This document shows positions 16,645-25,675 of a DNA stretch of 53,657 nt, in pieces. The notes under the pieces were generated by a model. That model ran no database searches. It worked only from the letters and a program-made list of their open reading frames with translations, and had not been told where the DNA came from. A program made the translations under genes and the position numbers. Numbering within the stretch: position 1 is the first letter of the stretch; every line of letters begins with the position of its first letter. Source of the stretch: Marine Group II euryarchaeote MED-G36 (GTDB taxonomy: Archaea; Thermoplasmatota; Poseidoniia; Poseidoniales; Thalassarchaeaceae); NCBI GenBank assembly GCA_002457595.1, contig NTJR01000001.1, forward strand, positions 1-53,657, given 5' to 3'.

Positions 16645-18168
16645 ATGGCTAGCAGTGATTGGTTGGATATTCGTGGCTGGATGGAGTCACTTGTGAGTTG
16701 GTCAATGGATCTGACTCACGATCTGCTTCCTAGCTCAGATATTGGACTCGGTCCTCTTGGTACATTGAATATTCAAGAGGAATTTGCTAGTGTTCAGAGT
16801 TCTCTTGAGATGTTTATTTTCACAACCATAATGTGTACTGTTGTTTTTGGTACAATGATGATTACACTCATGGTAGTTCCATACATTGAGCGTAAGTTCA
16901 TTGCTCGATTAATGGATAGGATTGGCGCCACAACATCTCTACGCAGCCTTTGGATTGGAGAAGGACACACAACCGCTGGTCACTGGTGGAATCAACTACC
17001 CTTCGGAATGGGCGCTCCTATTGGTTGGCTGAATGGGGTATTGAACTCTGTCTTAGGTAATGATTCAAAGCACATTGCAGTAAAGAGAGTACACAATCGA
17101 GGATACCATGGATTGGTTATCTTCCCTGGATTCTTCCAAGCTCTTGCTGATTTTCTGAAGTTCGCCACCAAAGAGCACATAGTTCCTGCAAAAGCAGATC
17201 GAGTGGTCTTTGAAATCGCACCAGTAATAATTATTGCAACTACGGTTATGGTTTATGCATTCATTCCATTTGGACCTCATATTTGGGCGGCAAACTCAGA
17301 ATTGTCACTTGTATTCATGATGGCAATATTTGGTGTTGCGCCTTTGGGTGTCTTCTTTGCAGGATGGGCTTCCAATAACAAGTATACACTAATTGGAGGA
17401 ATGCGTTCTGCTGCACAACTTACTGCCTACGAAATACCTCTTCTCATCAGCGTATTGGCAATAGCGGTGATATCTGGTTCTTTCAATATTCTTGAGATAG
17501 TAGATTTCCAGATTGAGACTAGTAATACTTGGAACATTTTCATTCTCCCGTTGGGTGCGGCCTTATTCTTAATCACAATGATTGCTGAGGTTGAGAGAAT
17601 CCCATTTGACATGCCTGAGGCTGAGGCCGAACTTGTGGAAGGATGGTGGACGGAATATGGGGGTATTCGCTGGGGTCTAATGTTTGCTGTAGAGATGATG
17701 CGAGCATACGCTGCATGTATTCTATTCGCACTGTTTTTCCTTGGTGGCTGGCAAGTTCCGTTTGAGGATACCTTAGTCGGACTACCTTTTATTGGTGGCG
17801 CATTTGAGTTTCTCGTATCGATAACACCTGGAATTGCGGTCCTTCTTACTAAGGCTTACTTGATGTTCGCATTCTTCGTCTGGGTGCGTGCATCTCTTCA
17901 TCGAATACGTACTGATCAAATTCTAGAATTTGGCTGGAGGTGGCTATTGCCTGCTTCAATAATTAATCTCGCAATTGCCATTTGGCTACGTCTAGAAATT
18001 TGGGATAATGGTTGGCCTATATGGGCAGCTCCGGTTCTTTTCGGTGCATTTGTCATTGCCTTCATCGTTCTTGCTATTGATGAGGACAAAGATGCTCTGG
18101 AACTCAACCGTAGAATGTATCAAACACAAACTCTCAACAAAGCGAGCCCAGGAACACATAGAGATTAG
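16645..18168 (+). CDS. nuoH: Complex I subunit NuoH, long form
   Basis: The protein has 507 residues, longer than the roughly 325-350 of typical bacterial NuoH. The core is clear: VVPYIERKFIARLMDRIGA in the first loop, ADFLKFATKEHIVPAKAD in the quinone-channel loop, and the charged loop ERIPFDMPEAEAELVEG. About eight or nine membrane spans can be counted. The extra length comes from an N-terminal segment of about 50 residues before the first span, an insert after the first loop (residues about 95-140, HTTAGHWWNQLPFGMG), and a C-terminal extension. The subunit links the membrane arm to the quinone site. It is followed by AGGAGGTG, which serves nuoI. Confidence 0.92.
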   Translation: MASSDWLDIRGWMESLVSWSMDLTHDLLPSSDIGLGPLGTLNIQEEFASVQSSLEMFIFTTIMCTVVFGTMMITLMVVPYIERKFIARLMDRIGATTSLRSLWIGEGHTTAGHWWNQLPFGMGAPIGWLNGVLNSVLGNDSKHIAVKRVHNRGYHGLVIFPGFFQALADFLKFATKEHIVPAKADRVVFEIAPVIIIATTVMVYAFIPFGPHIWAANSELSLVFMMAIFGVAPLGVFFAGWASNNKYTLIGGMRSAAQLTAYEIPLLISVLAIAVISGSFNILEIVDFQIETSNTWNIFILPLGAALFLITMIAEVERIPFDMPEAEAELVEGWWTEYGGIRWGLMFAVEMMRAYAACILFALFFLGGWQVPFEDTLVGLPFIGGAFEFLVSITPGIAVLLTKAYLMFAFFVWVRASLHRIRTDQILEFGWRWLLPASIINLAIAIWLRLEIWDNGWPIWAAPVLFGAFVIAFIVLAIDEDKDALELNRRMYQTQTLNKASPGTHRD

Positions 18169-18179
18169 GAGGTGAAAGA

Positions 18180-19166
18180 TTGGACGACTATAACACAGGA
18201 CATCCTCATGCAGTTCCCAATTTCCGTAATTTGGTAATTAGGCCAATGTGGATTACTCTGAAGACAGCTCTTAGAACAGTTCCTTTCCTTGGAAGAGTTA
18301 GTTGGTTGAGGAACAATTACCATGGTCAAGAAGTTGTGATGAGTGATGAATTCACACAGAGCAGAATAGGTGAGGGTCATCTATCTGATGGACATACATA
18401 TGCTGCTGATCGAGAGTCAACAGATCTACTTCCATTCCTTGAGCGTCCAGTGACTGTGATGTATCCCTATGAGAGACTAGAGGATATGGAGCCATGGCTT
18501 TTCGTTCCTGGTAATTACAATGGACGTATTGGAATTGTTTGGGAAACATGTACTGCATGCAAGGCGTGCATACGTGCGTGCCCGAATGATTGTCTCCATA
18601 TGACATCTGAAGTACGTGTGAATGTTCTTGATACTACGGATGATAGTGATGAGTGGCATGGATATGGTACTCAAGTTGAAGCCGGAGGATTTGCAGCAAA
18701 ACCGAAGGAAGATAATCAGAAGGCAGAGTCTTTTGATCTAGTGAATGATCATACTGCTGCACCTCCGGAGTATGATTTCGCTGAAGTTATTGATATCAGC
18801 GGAGATACTGCAACCGTTCGTTGGATGGACGGTTCAGGTATCGAAGACATCTCGACATCGGAGTTGAAACCCGCTGAGACAGATATTGTCAGTGGACGCA
18901 TTGACCTTGGTCGTTGTATGTTCTGTGGTCTATGTGCTGAGGCCTGCCCATTCGAGTCCTTCTTCATGACTAATGAGTACGATGGTATGTCTGGTTATTC
19001 AAGAGAAGATCTCTGGTTAGATGCAGACCGTACTCGCTTGCTTCCTTCAGTCCATCAAGAACGCGTTGACATGGAACTTGCTAAGCGCGCACAGAAGGAG
19101 AAAGATAAGCGCGCCAGGAAGGCCGCCAAGGCCGCCGCCAAGGCCGCTAAAGAAGCGGAGGTATAA
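18180..19166 (+). CDS. nuoI: Complex I subunit NuoI with a large insert between its clusters
   Basis: The protein has 328 residues. Two [4Fe-4S] motifs are intact: CTACKACIRACP (Cys 124, 127, 130, 134) and CMFCGLCAEACP (Cys 246, 249, 252, 256). They carry electrons toward NuoB. In usual NuoI the motifs are about 35 residues apart; here Cys134 and Cys246 are 112 residues apart. The insert is acidic and contains an SH3-like stretch (TVRWMDGSGIEDISTSELKP). The C-terminus is a Lys/Ala-rich helix (residues about 300-328). The start is the TTG at 18180, chosen because AGGAGGTG lies at 18168-18175 with normal spacing and no ATG is near. Confidence 0.9.
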   Translation: MDDYNTGHPHAVPNFRNLVIRPMWITLKTALRTVPFLGRVSWLRNNYHGQEVVMSDEFTQSRIGEGHLSDGHTYAADRESTDLLPFLERPVTVMYPYERLEDMEPWLFVPGNYNGRIGIVWETCTACKACIRACPNDCLHMTSEVRVNVLDTTDDSDEWHGYGTQVEAGGFAAKPKEDNQKAESFDLVNDHTAAPPEYDFAEVIDISGDTATVRWMDGSGIEDISTSELKPAETDIVSGRIDLGRCMFCGLCAEACPFESFFMTNEYDGMSGYSREDLWLDADRTRLLPSVHQERVDMELAKRAQKEKDKRARKAAKAAAKAAKEAEV

Positions 19167-19168
19167 TC

Positions 19169-19438
19169 GTGAATATCGATTTCGAAGCAATTGCGTTCGT
19201 CATCATGGCACTTCTTGCAATATTGGGTGCCCTTGGCTGCGTCTATTCACGTCGAGTTGCCCATTCTCTACTTTCTCTAATGATGACTTTCTTCGCTGTT
19301 GCAGGTGTTTTCGTTTTGGCTCAGGCAGAGATGCTTGCAGCAGTTCAGATTCTAGTCTACCTCGGTTCAGTCATGTTAGTTGTTCAGTTTGGTGTTATGC
19401 TAACTCGTCGGCAAATCCAGGAAGGTGATATCGAATGA
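19169..19438 (+). CDS. nuoJ: Complex I subunit NuoJ, N-terminal half
   Basis: The protein has 89 residues and matches the first three spans of NuoJ: AFVIMALLAILGALGCVYS, then LLSLMMTFFAVAGVFVLAQAEMLAA and VQILVYLGSVMLVVQFGVML. The last one is the conserved third helix with the pi-bulge region of complex I. It starts at GTG 19169 and its stop overlaps the next start by 4 bases. The split into two proteins matches the two J genes of the methanogen fpo operon, so it is an arrangement with precedent and not a frameshift. Confidence 0.87.
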   Translation: MNIDFEAIAFVIMALLAILGALGCVYSRRVAHSLLSLMMTFFAVAGVFVLAQAEMLAAVQILVYLGSVMLVVQFGVMLTRRQIQEGDIE

Positions 19439-19710
19439 AAGCAGTAGGAATGTTCGCCAAATTAGGTGTGTTTGCCTTTGTATTAATTCTCCTTCGAGAG
19501 GTTATGGAGCACCCTATGTGGAGTGGTTCAACACCTTCAACTCAGACAGTCCCCACAACAGTTGATTTTGCTATATCGATTCTCAATGATTGGGCCATCG
19601 TGACTCTAGTTCTTGGACTTCTTCTTGCTATGGCAATGATAGGTGCATCTTATCTCGTCCGAGATGAGCGTTTGGTCAATCTCCTTTACGATATGGGGGG
19701 TGATGAATGA
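19435..19710 (+). CDS. Complex I subunit NuoJ, C-terminal half
   Basis: The protein has 91 residues with two spans: LGVFAFVLILLREVM near the N-terminus and AIVTLVLGLLLAMAMIGASYL. It ends in a short charged tail. It corresponds to the last two helices of NuoJ and is expected to sit next to the first half in the membrane arm. The start ATG overlaps the upstream stop (ATGA) and its own stop overlaps the nuoK start, so the three are translationally coupled. Similarity is weaker than for its neighbours and the call leans on position. Confidence 0.78.
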   Translation: MKAVGMFAKLGVFAFVLILLREVMEHPMWSGSTPSTQTVPTTVDFAISILNDWAIVTLVLGLLLAMAMIGASYLVRDERLVNLLYDMGGDE

Positions 19711-20012
19711 TGATAGAGGCAAGTTGGATTGCTGGCCTTGGCGTCATTCTTTTCGGTATTGGATTAGTTGGGGCTTTTAGTCGCAAAAATGCAATTGTTG
19801 TTTTGATGTGTATTGAGGTGATGCTGAATGCTGCCAACCTCAATTTTGTAGCAGGTGCATTGCATCATGGCTCCGTTGACGGTTGGGTATTCACAGCGGT
19901 GGCAATAGCCATTGCAGCAGCTGAGGTTGCAATTGGGCTAGCAATCCTGCTTTCGCTATACAGCACGCAGGAAACCATATCCCTCGATGAGGCGAATCTG
20001 TTGAGGAACTGA
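19707..20012 (+). CDS. nuoK: Complex I subunit NuoK
   Basis: The protein has 101 residues and three spans, the normal size. The conserved acidic residues of the proton path are visible in VLMCIEVMLNAANLNFV (span two) and AIAAAEVAIGLAILLSLY (span three). It is a proton-channel subunit of the antiporter-like membrane arm. The gene starts with ATGATG, overlapping the stop of the second J gene by 4 bases; either ATG could be used. It is followed by GAGGTGA, which serves nuoL. Confidence 0.92.
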   Translation: MMIEASWIAGLGVILFGIGLVGAFSRKNAIVVLMCIEVMLNAANLNFVAGALHHGSVDGWVFTAVAIAIAAAEVAIGLAILLSLYSTQETISLDEANLLRN

Positions 20013-20022
20013 GGTGAGAGAA

Positions 20023-22317
20023 ATGGGAGAGCATAAGCAGGAGTGGGATCGTCTTCTCTACATCGTACCGTTCCTATTTGTTGTACCATATCTCTACAGT
20101 ACTGGTGCTCATTCAACGGATTATGCTTGGATAATAATTGCGGCTCCATTGGTATTCTTTGCGGTCATAGCTATTGCCGGACAAATCTGGAATGGTAATG
20201 AGACTTGGGTCAATCAACTCAAGGAAGGAGGTGTGCTAGGGTTAGGTGCTCTAGGAATGTCACTTTCAGCAGCACTTTGGATGATTTATGAATATCTTGA
20301 CCACCATGGTCACATCGAAGTTGGTGAACCATGGAGTTGGCTGACATTTGATGTTCTGACCTATGATAGTGAAGGATGGTCCATAGCAGCAACAGGATTC
20401 CATGGAATTGGATTTGGAATCTATCTTGATTCTCTCAGTATAATGCTACTCTTTGTCGCGACCTTCCTCTGCTTCTTGATTTGTTGGTTCGCTATTGGCT
20501 ACATGACTACTGATTCAATCAACGACAACAGTAATCACCGATTCTTCGCTGAATTTGTTCTTTTCAGCATGGGGATGTTTGGAATGGTTCTAGCAGACAA
20601 CTTCCTTTGGTTATTCATATTCTGGGAGATAATGGGTCTTTGCTCATATCTCTTGATTGGATTCTATTATTGGAAGGAGAGTGCTGCTTATGCGGCAAAG
20701 AAAGCCTTCCTGACTACCAGAGTGGGCGATGTTTTCCTAATGATTGGATTACTGATGCTTTACGACATATATGGTTCACTCGACTTCGCAGTTGTCTTCG
20801 ACGATCCATCTACAGGTGTAGGTGGCGCAGTTGTTGAAGCAGCGGCTCTACAAACAGCTCTTCTAATGCTCTTCATTGGTGCTGTAGGAAAGTCGGCTCA
20901 GTTCCCACTTCACGTATGGCTACCTGATGCAATGGAGGGCCCTACCCCTGTGTCCGCTCTAATTCACGCTGCTACCATGGTTAATGCTGGCCTCTATCTT
21001 GTAGCCCGTATGGTTCCATTCGTTGATGTTGGGCACCATGGAGTTGCAGGAATGGAAGACCTCGGACTAATTGTCGCTTGGATTGGAGGGATTACCGCCT
21101 TTATGGCTGCATCAATTGCCTTTGTTCAGAATGATATCAAGAAGGTTCTTGCTTATTCGACAATGAGTCAACTTGCCTACATTTTCACAGGATTGGGGGC
21201 AGCTCTTTGGTTCTTCAATACCGGTAATCATCATGCTGGTGCTCTAGTATTTGGTGGGGCACTCTTCCATCTATTCAATCACGCAATGGCGAAGGGGATG
21301 CTCTTCATGGCAAGCGGCTCTGTAATCCATGAAGTTCACCATGCTCATGATCATCTATCACATGATGGTGAGCATCATGACTTCGATCCGCAAGATATGC
21401 GAAATATGGGTGGCCTAGCTAGTAAACTACCCGTTACAGCGATAGCCATGATGTTTGGTTCAATGTCAATTATTGGCATTCCCCTAATTGGAGGATTCTG
21501 GTCTAAGGAAGTAATTATCTCAAAGACATGGTATGCTTACTTCCACGGCGGAGAAGCCCTTCTAGGGCCTGCTATACTGCTTCTTGCTACCGCTGGGATG
21601 ACTGGCTTCTACATGTCACGCATGTGGTTCATGACTTTCGCAGGTGAGCCAAAGCATGAGTTAGTTGACCATGTCCACGAGACAACTCCATGGATCAAGA
21701 CGCCTCTTGTTATTCTTTCAATAATTACTGCTATCGGAGGATTTGGTTTAGCACTCTATGGTGCCATAGATTGGCTTTCTGGGGAGTCAACACATCTCTC
21801 GATGCACGGTCATACTCTAATTGATCAAATAGTCCATGAGCTTGAACATGCTTTCCTACCAGAGGATTTGCAATTACGATATGTAGGATGGGTTACAATT
21901 TCTCTCTCCTTTGTATTAGGTCCAATTATGGCAGCACGTATCTATGGTGGCTCTCTAAGAAATGGAGAAAAGGCAACACCGTTAGTTCATTGGCTAACCT
22001 CTCTTTCAGGTAAGTTTGGTAGCCAGAATGTCGATGGATTGGCAAATTCACAATTGGCTGAGGCATTACAGAATCGCCTTTACTTTGACGATCTCTACGA
22101 AGGAGTACTAGCACGTACTATAGTGCCCTTTGCTAATTTTGCTGCATGGTTTGACAAGAATGTCATTGATGGAGTCATTAAGCAGATTGAATCTAATTCA
22201 GTTTTTGGTTCGGTTCAAATTCGTCGAATAACAACAGGTAGCGCCCGCGATTACATCCTAATGGCTGCAGTAGGAGCCCTGTGCATATTTGCATTAATCT
22301 GGGGGGTGGGCGCTTGA
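20023..22317 (+). CDS. nuoL: Complex I subunit NuoL (proton-pumping antiporter-like)
   Basis: The protein has 764 residues, longer than the roughly 610-650 of common NuoL. The core motifs are present: FIFWEIMGLCSYLLIGFYYW with its functional Glu, GKSAQFPLHVWLPDAMEGPTP, and KKVLAYSTMSQLAYI. A His-rich loop (VIHEVHHAHDHLSHDGEHH, about residues 435-455) precedes the usual DMRNMGGL. The C-terminus has the lateral helix and last span expected of NuoL. It pumps protons at the far end of the membrane arm. ATG 20023 is preferred over GTG 20014 because GAGGTGA at 20011-20017 has the right spacing only for the ATG. Confidence 0.93.
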   Translation: MGEHKQEWDRLLYIVPFLFVVPYLYSTGAHSTDYAWIIIAAPLVFFAVIAIAGQIWNGNETWVNQLKEGGVLGLGALGMSLSAALWMIYEYLDHHGHIEVGEPWSWLTFDVLTYDSEGWSIAATGFHGIGFGIYLDSLSIMLLFVATFLCFLICWFAIGYMTTDSINDNSNHRFFAEFVLFSMGMFGMVLADNFLWLFIFWEIMGLCSYLLIGFYYWKESAAYAAKKAFLTTRVGDVFLMIGLLMLYDIYGSLDFAVVFDDPSTGVGGAVVEAAALQTALLMLFIGAVGKSAQFPLHVWLPDAMEGPTPVSALIHAATMVNAGLYLVARMVPFVDVGHHGVAGMEDLGLIVAWIGGITAFMAASIAFVQNDIKKVLAYSTMSQLAYIFTGLGAALWFFNTGNHHAGALVFGGALFHLFNHAMAKGMLFMASGSVIHEVHHAHDHLSHDGEHHDFDPQDMRNMGGLASKLPVTAIAMMFGSMSIIGIPLIGGFWSKEVIISKTWYAYFHGGEALLGPAILLLATAGMTGFYMSRMWFMTFAGEPKHELVDHVHETTPWIKTPLVILSIITAIGGFGLALYGAIDWLSGESTHLSMHGHTLIDQIVHELEHAFLPEDLQLRYVGWVTISLSFVLGPIMAARIYGGSLRNGEKATPLVHWLTSLSGKFGSQNVDGLANSQLAEALQNRLYFDDLYEGVLARTIVPFANFAAWFDKNVIDGVIKQIESNSVFGSVQIRRITTGSARDYILMAAVGALCIFALIWGVGA

Positions 22318-23927
22318 TTACTGAAGACCCTCTAACTTTCATTACTCTATCACCTATAGTTGTAGGACTAACTCTTCTGATTCTTCCACAGATAGTACCA
22401 GATAGTGCTTCGGATTACATCAAGAAGATTTCTCGTCCATTATCTATGGGTTTGGCTATTGCCATACTCGGAATTACTACAATGTTATTCCTAGGCCAGA
22501 TAGGTTCGATTGATTGGCTCAATATCGGTCAAGGTTCCTATGTTTTCCAGAGCGAACCAGTCTCAGTCTTAGAGCCAATTGGGGTACGTTGGGTTGTCGG
22601 TGTTGACGCCCTTTCATTCCCAATGGTTTGGTTAACAGCACTTCTAATTCCTATCTCCATGCTCGTTGAATGGGATGCTAAGAAAGGACATTTGTTCTTC
22701 CCACTAATACTCATTATGGAAGGAGCCCTCCTAGGAGTTTTCATTGTTCTAGATTTATTCGTCTTCTATGTATTCTGGGAATTGACTCTGATTCCAATGT
22801 TCTTCCTCATTCTAGTATGGGGTGGTGATGATCGTCGTTATGCTTCTATGAAGTTCTTCATCTACACATTCACTGCTAGTGTTTTGATGCTCATAGGAAT
22901 CTTAGTGATGTACTTCAACACAGGTGATGCAAGCCTTGGTGGAAGTCTCACAGGCCATCACTTCGACCTCGTCGCTATGACTTCACAAGCTGCTGGTGAC
23001 GGCTTGATTGCTAGCGAGGGATTACGCCACTTTGTCTGGATTCTTCTCTTGATTGGGTTTGCAACAAAGATGCCGAGTGTCCCAGTTCACACTTGGCTTC
23101 CCGATGCTCACGTCCAGGCACCTACTGCAGGTTCGATGCTATTGGCAGGTGTCATGCTAAAGATGGGTGCTTACGGATTTATTCGAATCGCAGTAACTAT
23201 CTTCCCTGAATCAACGGTCGTATTCACGCCATTGTTGATTATCTTGGGAATGGCCAGTTTGGTCTATGGTGCTGTAGTTTGTATGGGTCAAACCAATCTA
23301 AAGAGAATGGTCGCATACTCCTCTGTATCACATATGGGATTGATTTTCTTAGGAATCGCAACAATGCAGCCTTTGGGAATCGCCGGAGCACTTTTCATGA
23401 TGTTCGCTCATGGAATCATCAGTCCACTTCTCTTCGCAGTTGCAGGGGCATTCAAGCATCATTATCATACTCTTGAAATTGGTTCGATGAGAGGTATTGC
23501 ACATCACTCTCCTTGGCTAGCTGGGCACATGATGCTTGGTTGGATGGCTAGCCTAGGATTGCCACTATTAGCAGGATTCGTTGCTGAGGTTGCAGTATTG
23601 ATTGCATTCTGGATGACCTTTGGTTGGTTAGTAATATTCCCAGCACTGACTCTTATCATTACCGCGGTTTACTATCTGAACAGTATGCAGAAAACAATCT
23701 TCGAGGGAGGAGATCCACATGTAGGGGTGCTCCCCGGTTCTCTCCACGGAGAAGAACCACGAGATATCACATGGCATGAGAATACAGGAATGTTCATTCT
23801 CGCTGCAATGACGGTGCTCTTTGGAATAATGCCATTCATTTTCTGGGATATGATGTCTGATTGGTCGACAGAGTTTATGCTTGAGACACTTATTGATGCA
23901 ATGAATGCAAAGGGGGTGGAACCCTGA
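22314..23927 (+). CDS. nuoM: Complex I subunit NuoM (proton-pumping antiporter-like)
   Basis: The protein has 537 residues. It shows LFVFYVFWELTLIPMFFLI with the conserved Glu, FATKMPSVPVHTWLPDAHVQAPT with the conserved Lys, and LKRMVAYSSVSHMG. Fourteen or so spans are expected. The probable start is TTG 22314, whose last two bases are the first two of the nuoL stop (TTGA), with GGGGGGTGG just upstream. The protein then begins ITEDPLTFITLSP. It belongs to the membrane arm with NuoL and NuoN. Confidence 0.92.
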   Translation: MITEDPLTFITLSPIVVGLTLLILPQIVPDSASDYIKKISRPLSMGLAIAILGITTMLFLGQIGSIDWLNIGQGSYVFQSEPVSVLEPIGVRWVVGVDALSFPMVWLTALLIPISMLVEWDAKKGHLFFPLILIMEGALLGVFIVLDLFVFYVFWELTLIPMFFLILVWGGDDRRYASMKFFIYTFTASVLMLIGILVMYFNTGDASLGGSLTGHHFDLVAMTSQAAGDGLIASEGLRHFVWILLLIGFATKMPSVPVHTWLPDAHVQAPTAGSMLLAGVMLKMGAYGFIRIAVTIFPESTVVFTPLLIILGMASLVYGAVVCMGQTNLKRMVAYSSVSHMGLIFLGIATMQPLGIAGALFMMFAHGIISPLLFAVAGAFKHHYHTLEIGSMRGIAHHSPWLAGHMMLGWMASLGLPLLAGFVAEVAVLIAFWMTFGWLVIFPALTLIITAVYYLNSMQKTIFEGGDPHVGVLPGSLHGEEPRDITWHENTGMFILAAMTVLFGIMPFIFWDMMSDWSTEFMLETLIDAMNAKGVEP

Positions 23928-23944
23928 TATTTACCACAGAAGAG

Positions 23945-25600
23945 ATGCAGTTGCTATTACCAGAGATGGTGTTGGTCACTGGTATTATTCTCTCAATTTT
24001 GGTGCCCAACTTGGGTGATGCCAAGTTCCGCATACCTCTGACTAGAACTCGTCTACCATTGTTAATTGGTGGAGCTAGATTCAAGGCGACCTCAGATCCA
24101 AGAGTACCTGCATGGATTTCCATGTTTGCACTAACAATCGCCTTGGTCTATTCATACCTTGAAATTGGCTCAACAAGTGGAGAAGTAGGAGGTGTAATCG
24201 AAATCACATCTTTCTCAAGAATGATGTCTTTAGTTTTCTACGCATCTCTCTTGCTTACAGCAGTTGCAACAACTTACAGAATGCCATCTCGCCCCTCTAC
24301 TCGTGTGCCAACTGAGAAGGATTCAGAGAAAATCACAACAGTACTTATCAGTCGCCTAATGGATAATCGTAGACAAGTTGATTTCCATATTCTACTCATG
24401 ATGGTAGGACTCGGTATGAGTCTAATGGCAATGGCGAACAATCTTTTCTTCATGTTTGTAGCTATCGAATTAGCTTCTCTAGCAGCATATGTTTTGGTGG
24501 CTTTCCACAAAGAAGAAGCTACAGGTGGTGAGGCCGGTGCAAAATACTTCATTGTTGGCTCAGTTGCTTCAGCGACGGGAATATATGGAATGTCACTAGT
24601 CTATCTATGGGCTGGAAATCTAGATTTCGATACTCTAGCAGTTGCATGGTCTTCTATGGATGGGTTAGATCCGTTTGCAGTTGTAGGTGTAGGTCTAATG
24701 TTAGTCGCCTTTGGCTTCAAGGTAAGTGCAGCTCCTTTCCATCTAGCAGCTCCTGATGCATATGCTGGAGCCTCGTCTCCTGTAGCTGGAATGCTTGCAA
24801 CTGCCTCAAAGGCAATGGGTTTTGTTGCAATATTCCGCGTTCTAATTGGGGTGGCCATGCCTTCTGAAGGTGAAGCAATCTGGTTCTGTTTACTTGCAAT
24901 AATTGCGGTTATTACCATGACTTGGGGTAATCTTGCTGCTTTAACAAGTGAAAATCCAAAGCGAATGCTTGCCTACTCAAGTGTAGCCCACGCTGGATAT
25001 ATGCTTGCAGCTATCGCTGCAATAGGAAGTGGGCTTGGCGATGAGAATACCACTAAATTGGTATTAATTGCAATCGTTTTCCACTTGACAATTCTTGTTC
25101 TTTTCAAGTTAGGTGCATTCCTTGTACTCAGTTTACTTGAGACTGAGGGAAGAAGCCACAGACTTGAGGACTTACATGGAATGGCTCGTAGAGATCCATT
25201 AGTTGCAGGTTCAATGTTCATCTTTATGCTTTCATTAGCAGGAGTGCCCCCTCTTTCTGGATTCCTCAGTAAGTTACTGATGATTAATGGAATAGTCAAT
25301 ATTAGTGCTGGTTCAGGGAGTGAATCTGTTACAGCAATTCTTCCATGGGTGGAATCTGTAGATATTGTATTCTGGTTAGCCCTTGCTATTGTTCTGAACA
25401 GTGCTATCTCAATATTTTACTACCTCCGACTATGTCTGGTGATGTTCTTTGAAGAACCAGAAAATGCAAAACCACTTCGTAAAGCAGTGCATCTTCGAAA
25501 TTCAATTCTAGTACTTGCTTTGTTAACCGTATTGTTTGGCTTCGGTTCGGGTGCAGAATATCTTCTAGACCTCGTCGATACTGCAGTATCTTCTCTTTGA
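23945..25600 (+). CDS. nuoN: Complex I subunit NuoN (proton-pumping antiporter-like)
   Basis: The protein has 551 residues from ATG 23945. It shows LFFMFVAIELASLAAYVLVAF with the conserved Glu, FKVSAAPFHLAAPDAYAGAS with the conserved Lys, and NPKRMLAYSSVAHAGYML. A loop of about 50 residues after the first span (MPSRPSTRVPTEKDSEK) separates early helices. The ribosome binding site for 23945 is weak. A strong one, GGGGGTGG at 23912-23919, points instead to CTG 23924, which is in frame and overlaps the nuoM stop as CTGA. This mirrors the TTGA overlap of nuoL and nuoM. The gene is the last in the operon. Confidence 0.92.
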   Translation: MQLLLPEMVLVTGIILSILVPNLGDAKFRIPLTRTRLPLLIGGARFKATSDPRVPAWISMFALTIALVYSYLEIGSTSGEVGGVIEITSFSRMMSLVFYASLLLTAVATTYRMPSRPSTRVPTEKDSEKITTVLISRLMDNRRQVDFHILLMMVGLGMSLMAMANNLFFMFVAIELASLAAYVLVAFHKEEATGGEAGAKYFIVGSVASATGIYGMSLVYLWAGNLDFDTLAVAWSSMDGLDPFAVVGVGLMLVAFGFKVSAAPFHLAAPDAYAGASSPVAGMLATASKAMGFVAIFRVLIGVAMPSEGEAIWFCLLAIIAVITMTWGNLAALTSENPKRMLAYSSVAHAGYMLAAIAAIGSGLGDENTTKLVLIAIVFHLTILVLFKLGAFLVLSLLETEGRSHRLEDLHGMARRDPLVAGSMFIFMLSLAGVPPLSGFLSKLLMINGIVNISAGSGSESVTAILPWVESVDIVFWLALAIVLNSAISIFYYLRLCLVMFFEEPENAKPLRKAVHLRNSILVLALLTVLFGFGSGAEYLLDLVDTAVSSL

Positions 25601-25655
25601 TGCTCAACTAAAGGCTCGTAGAATAGGGCATGGTTTCACATAGGGGGCGCTCGAC

Positions 25656-25675
25656 CGACGGCCAATGGCCCGTCG
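25656..25675 (+). promoter_or_regulatory. Hairpin enclosing the aIF1A start codon
   Basis: Arms CGACGG (25656-25661) and CCGTCG (25670-25675), with CC/GG extending the stem around the loop AAT and one bulged C. The ATG at 25665-25667 sits in the loop. It could control translation initiation of an initiation factor, which is an inference. Confidence 0.5.

Noticed and set aside
19435-19441. Frameshift in nuoJ
   Set aside because: The two halves have an ordinary ATGA start-stop overlap, and the same split exists in methanogen fpo operons.
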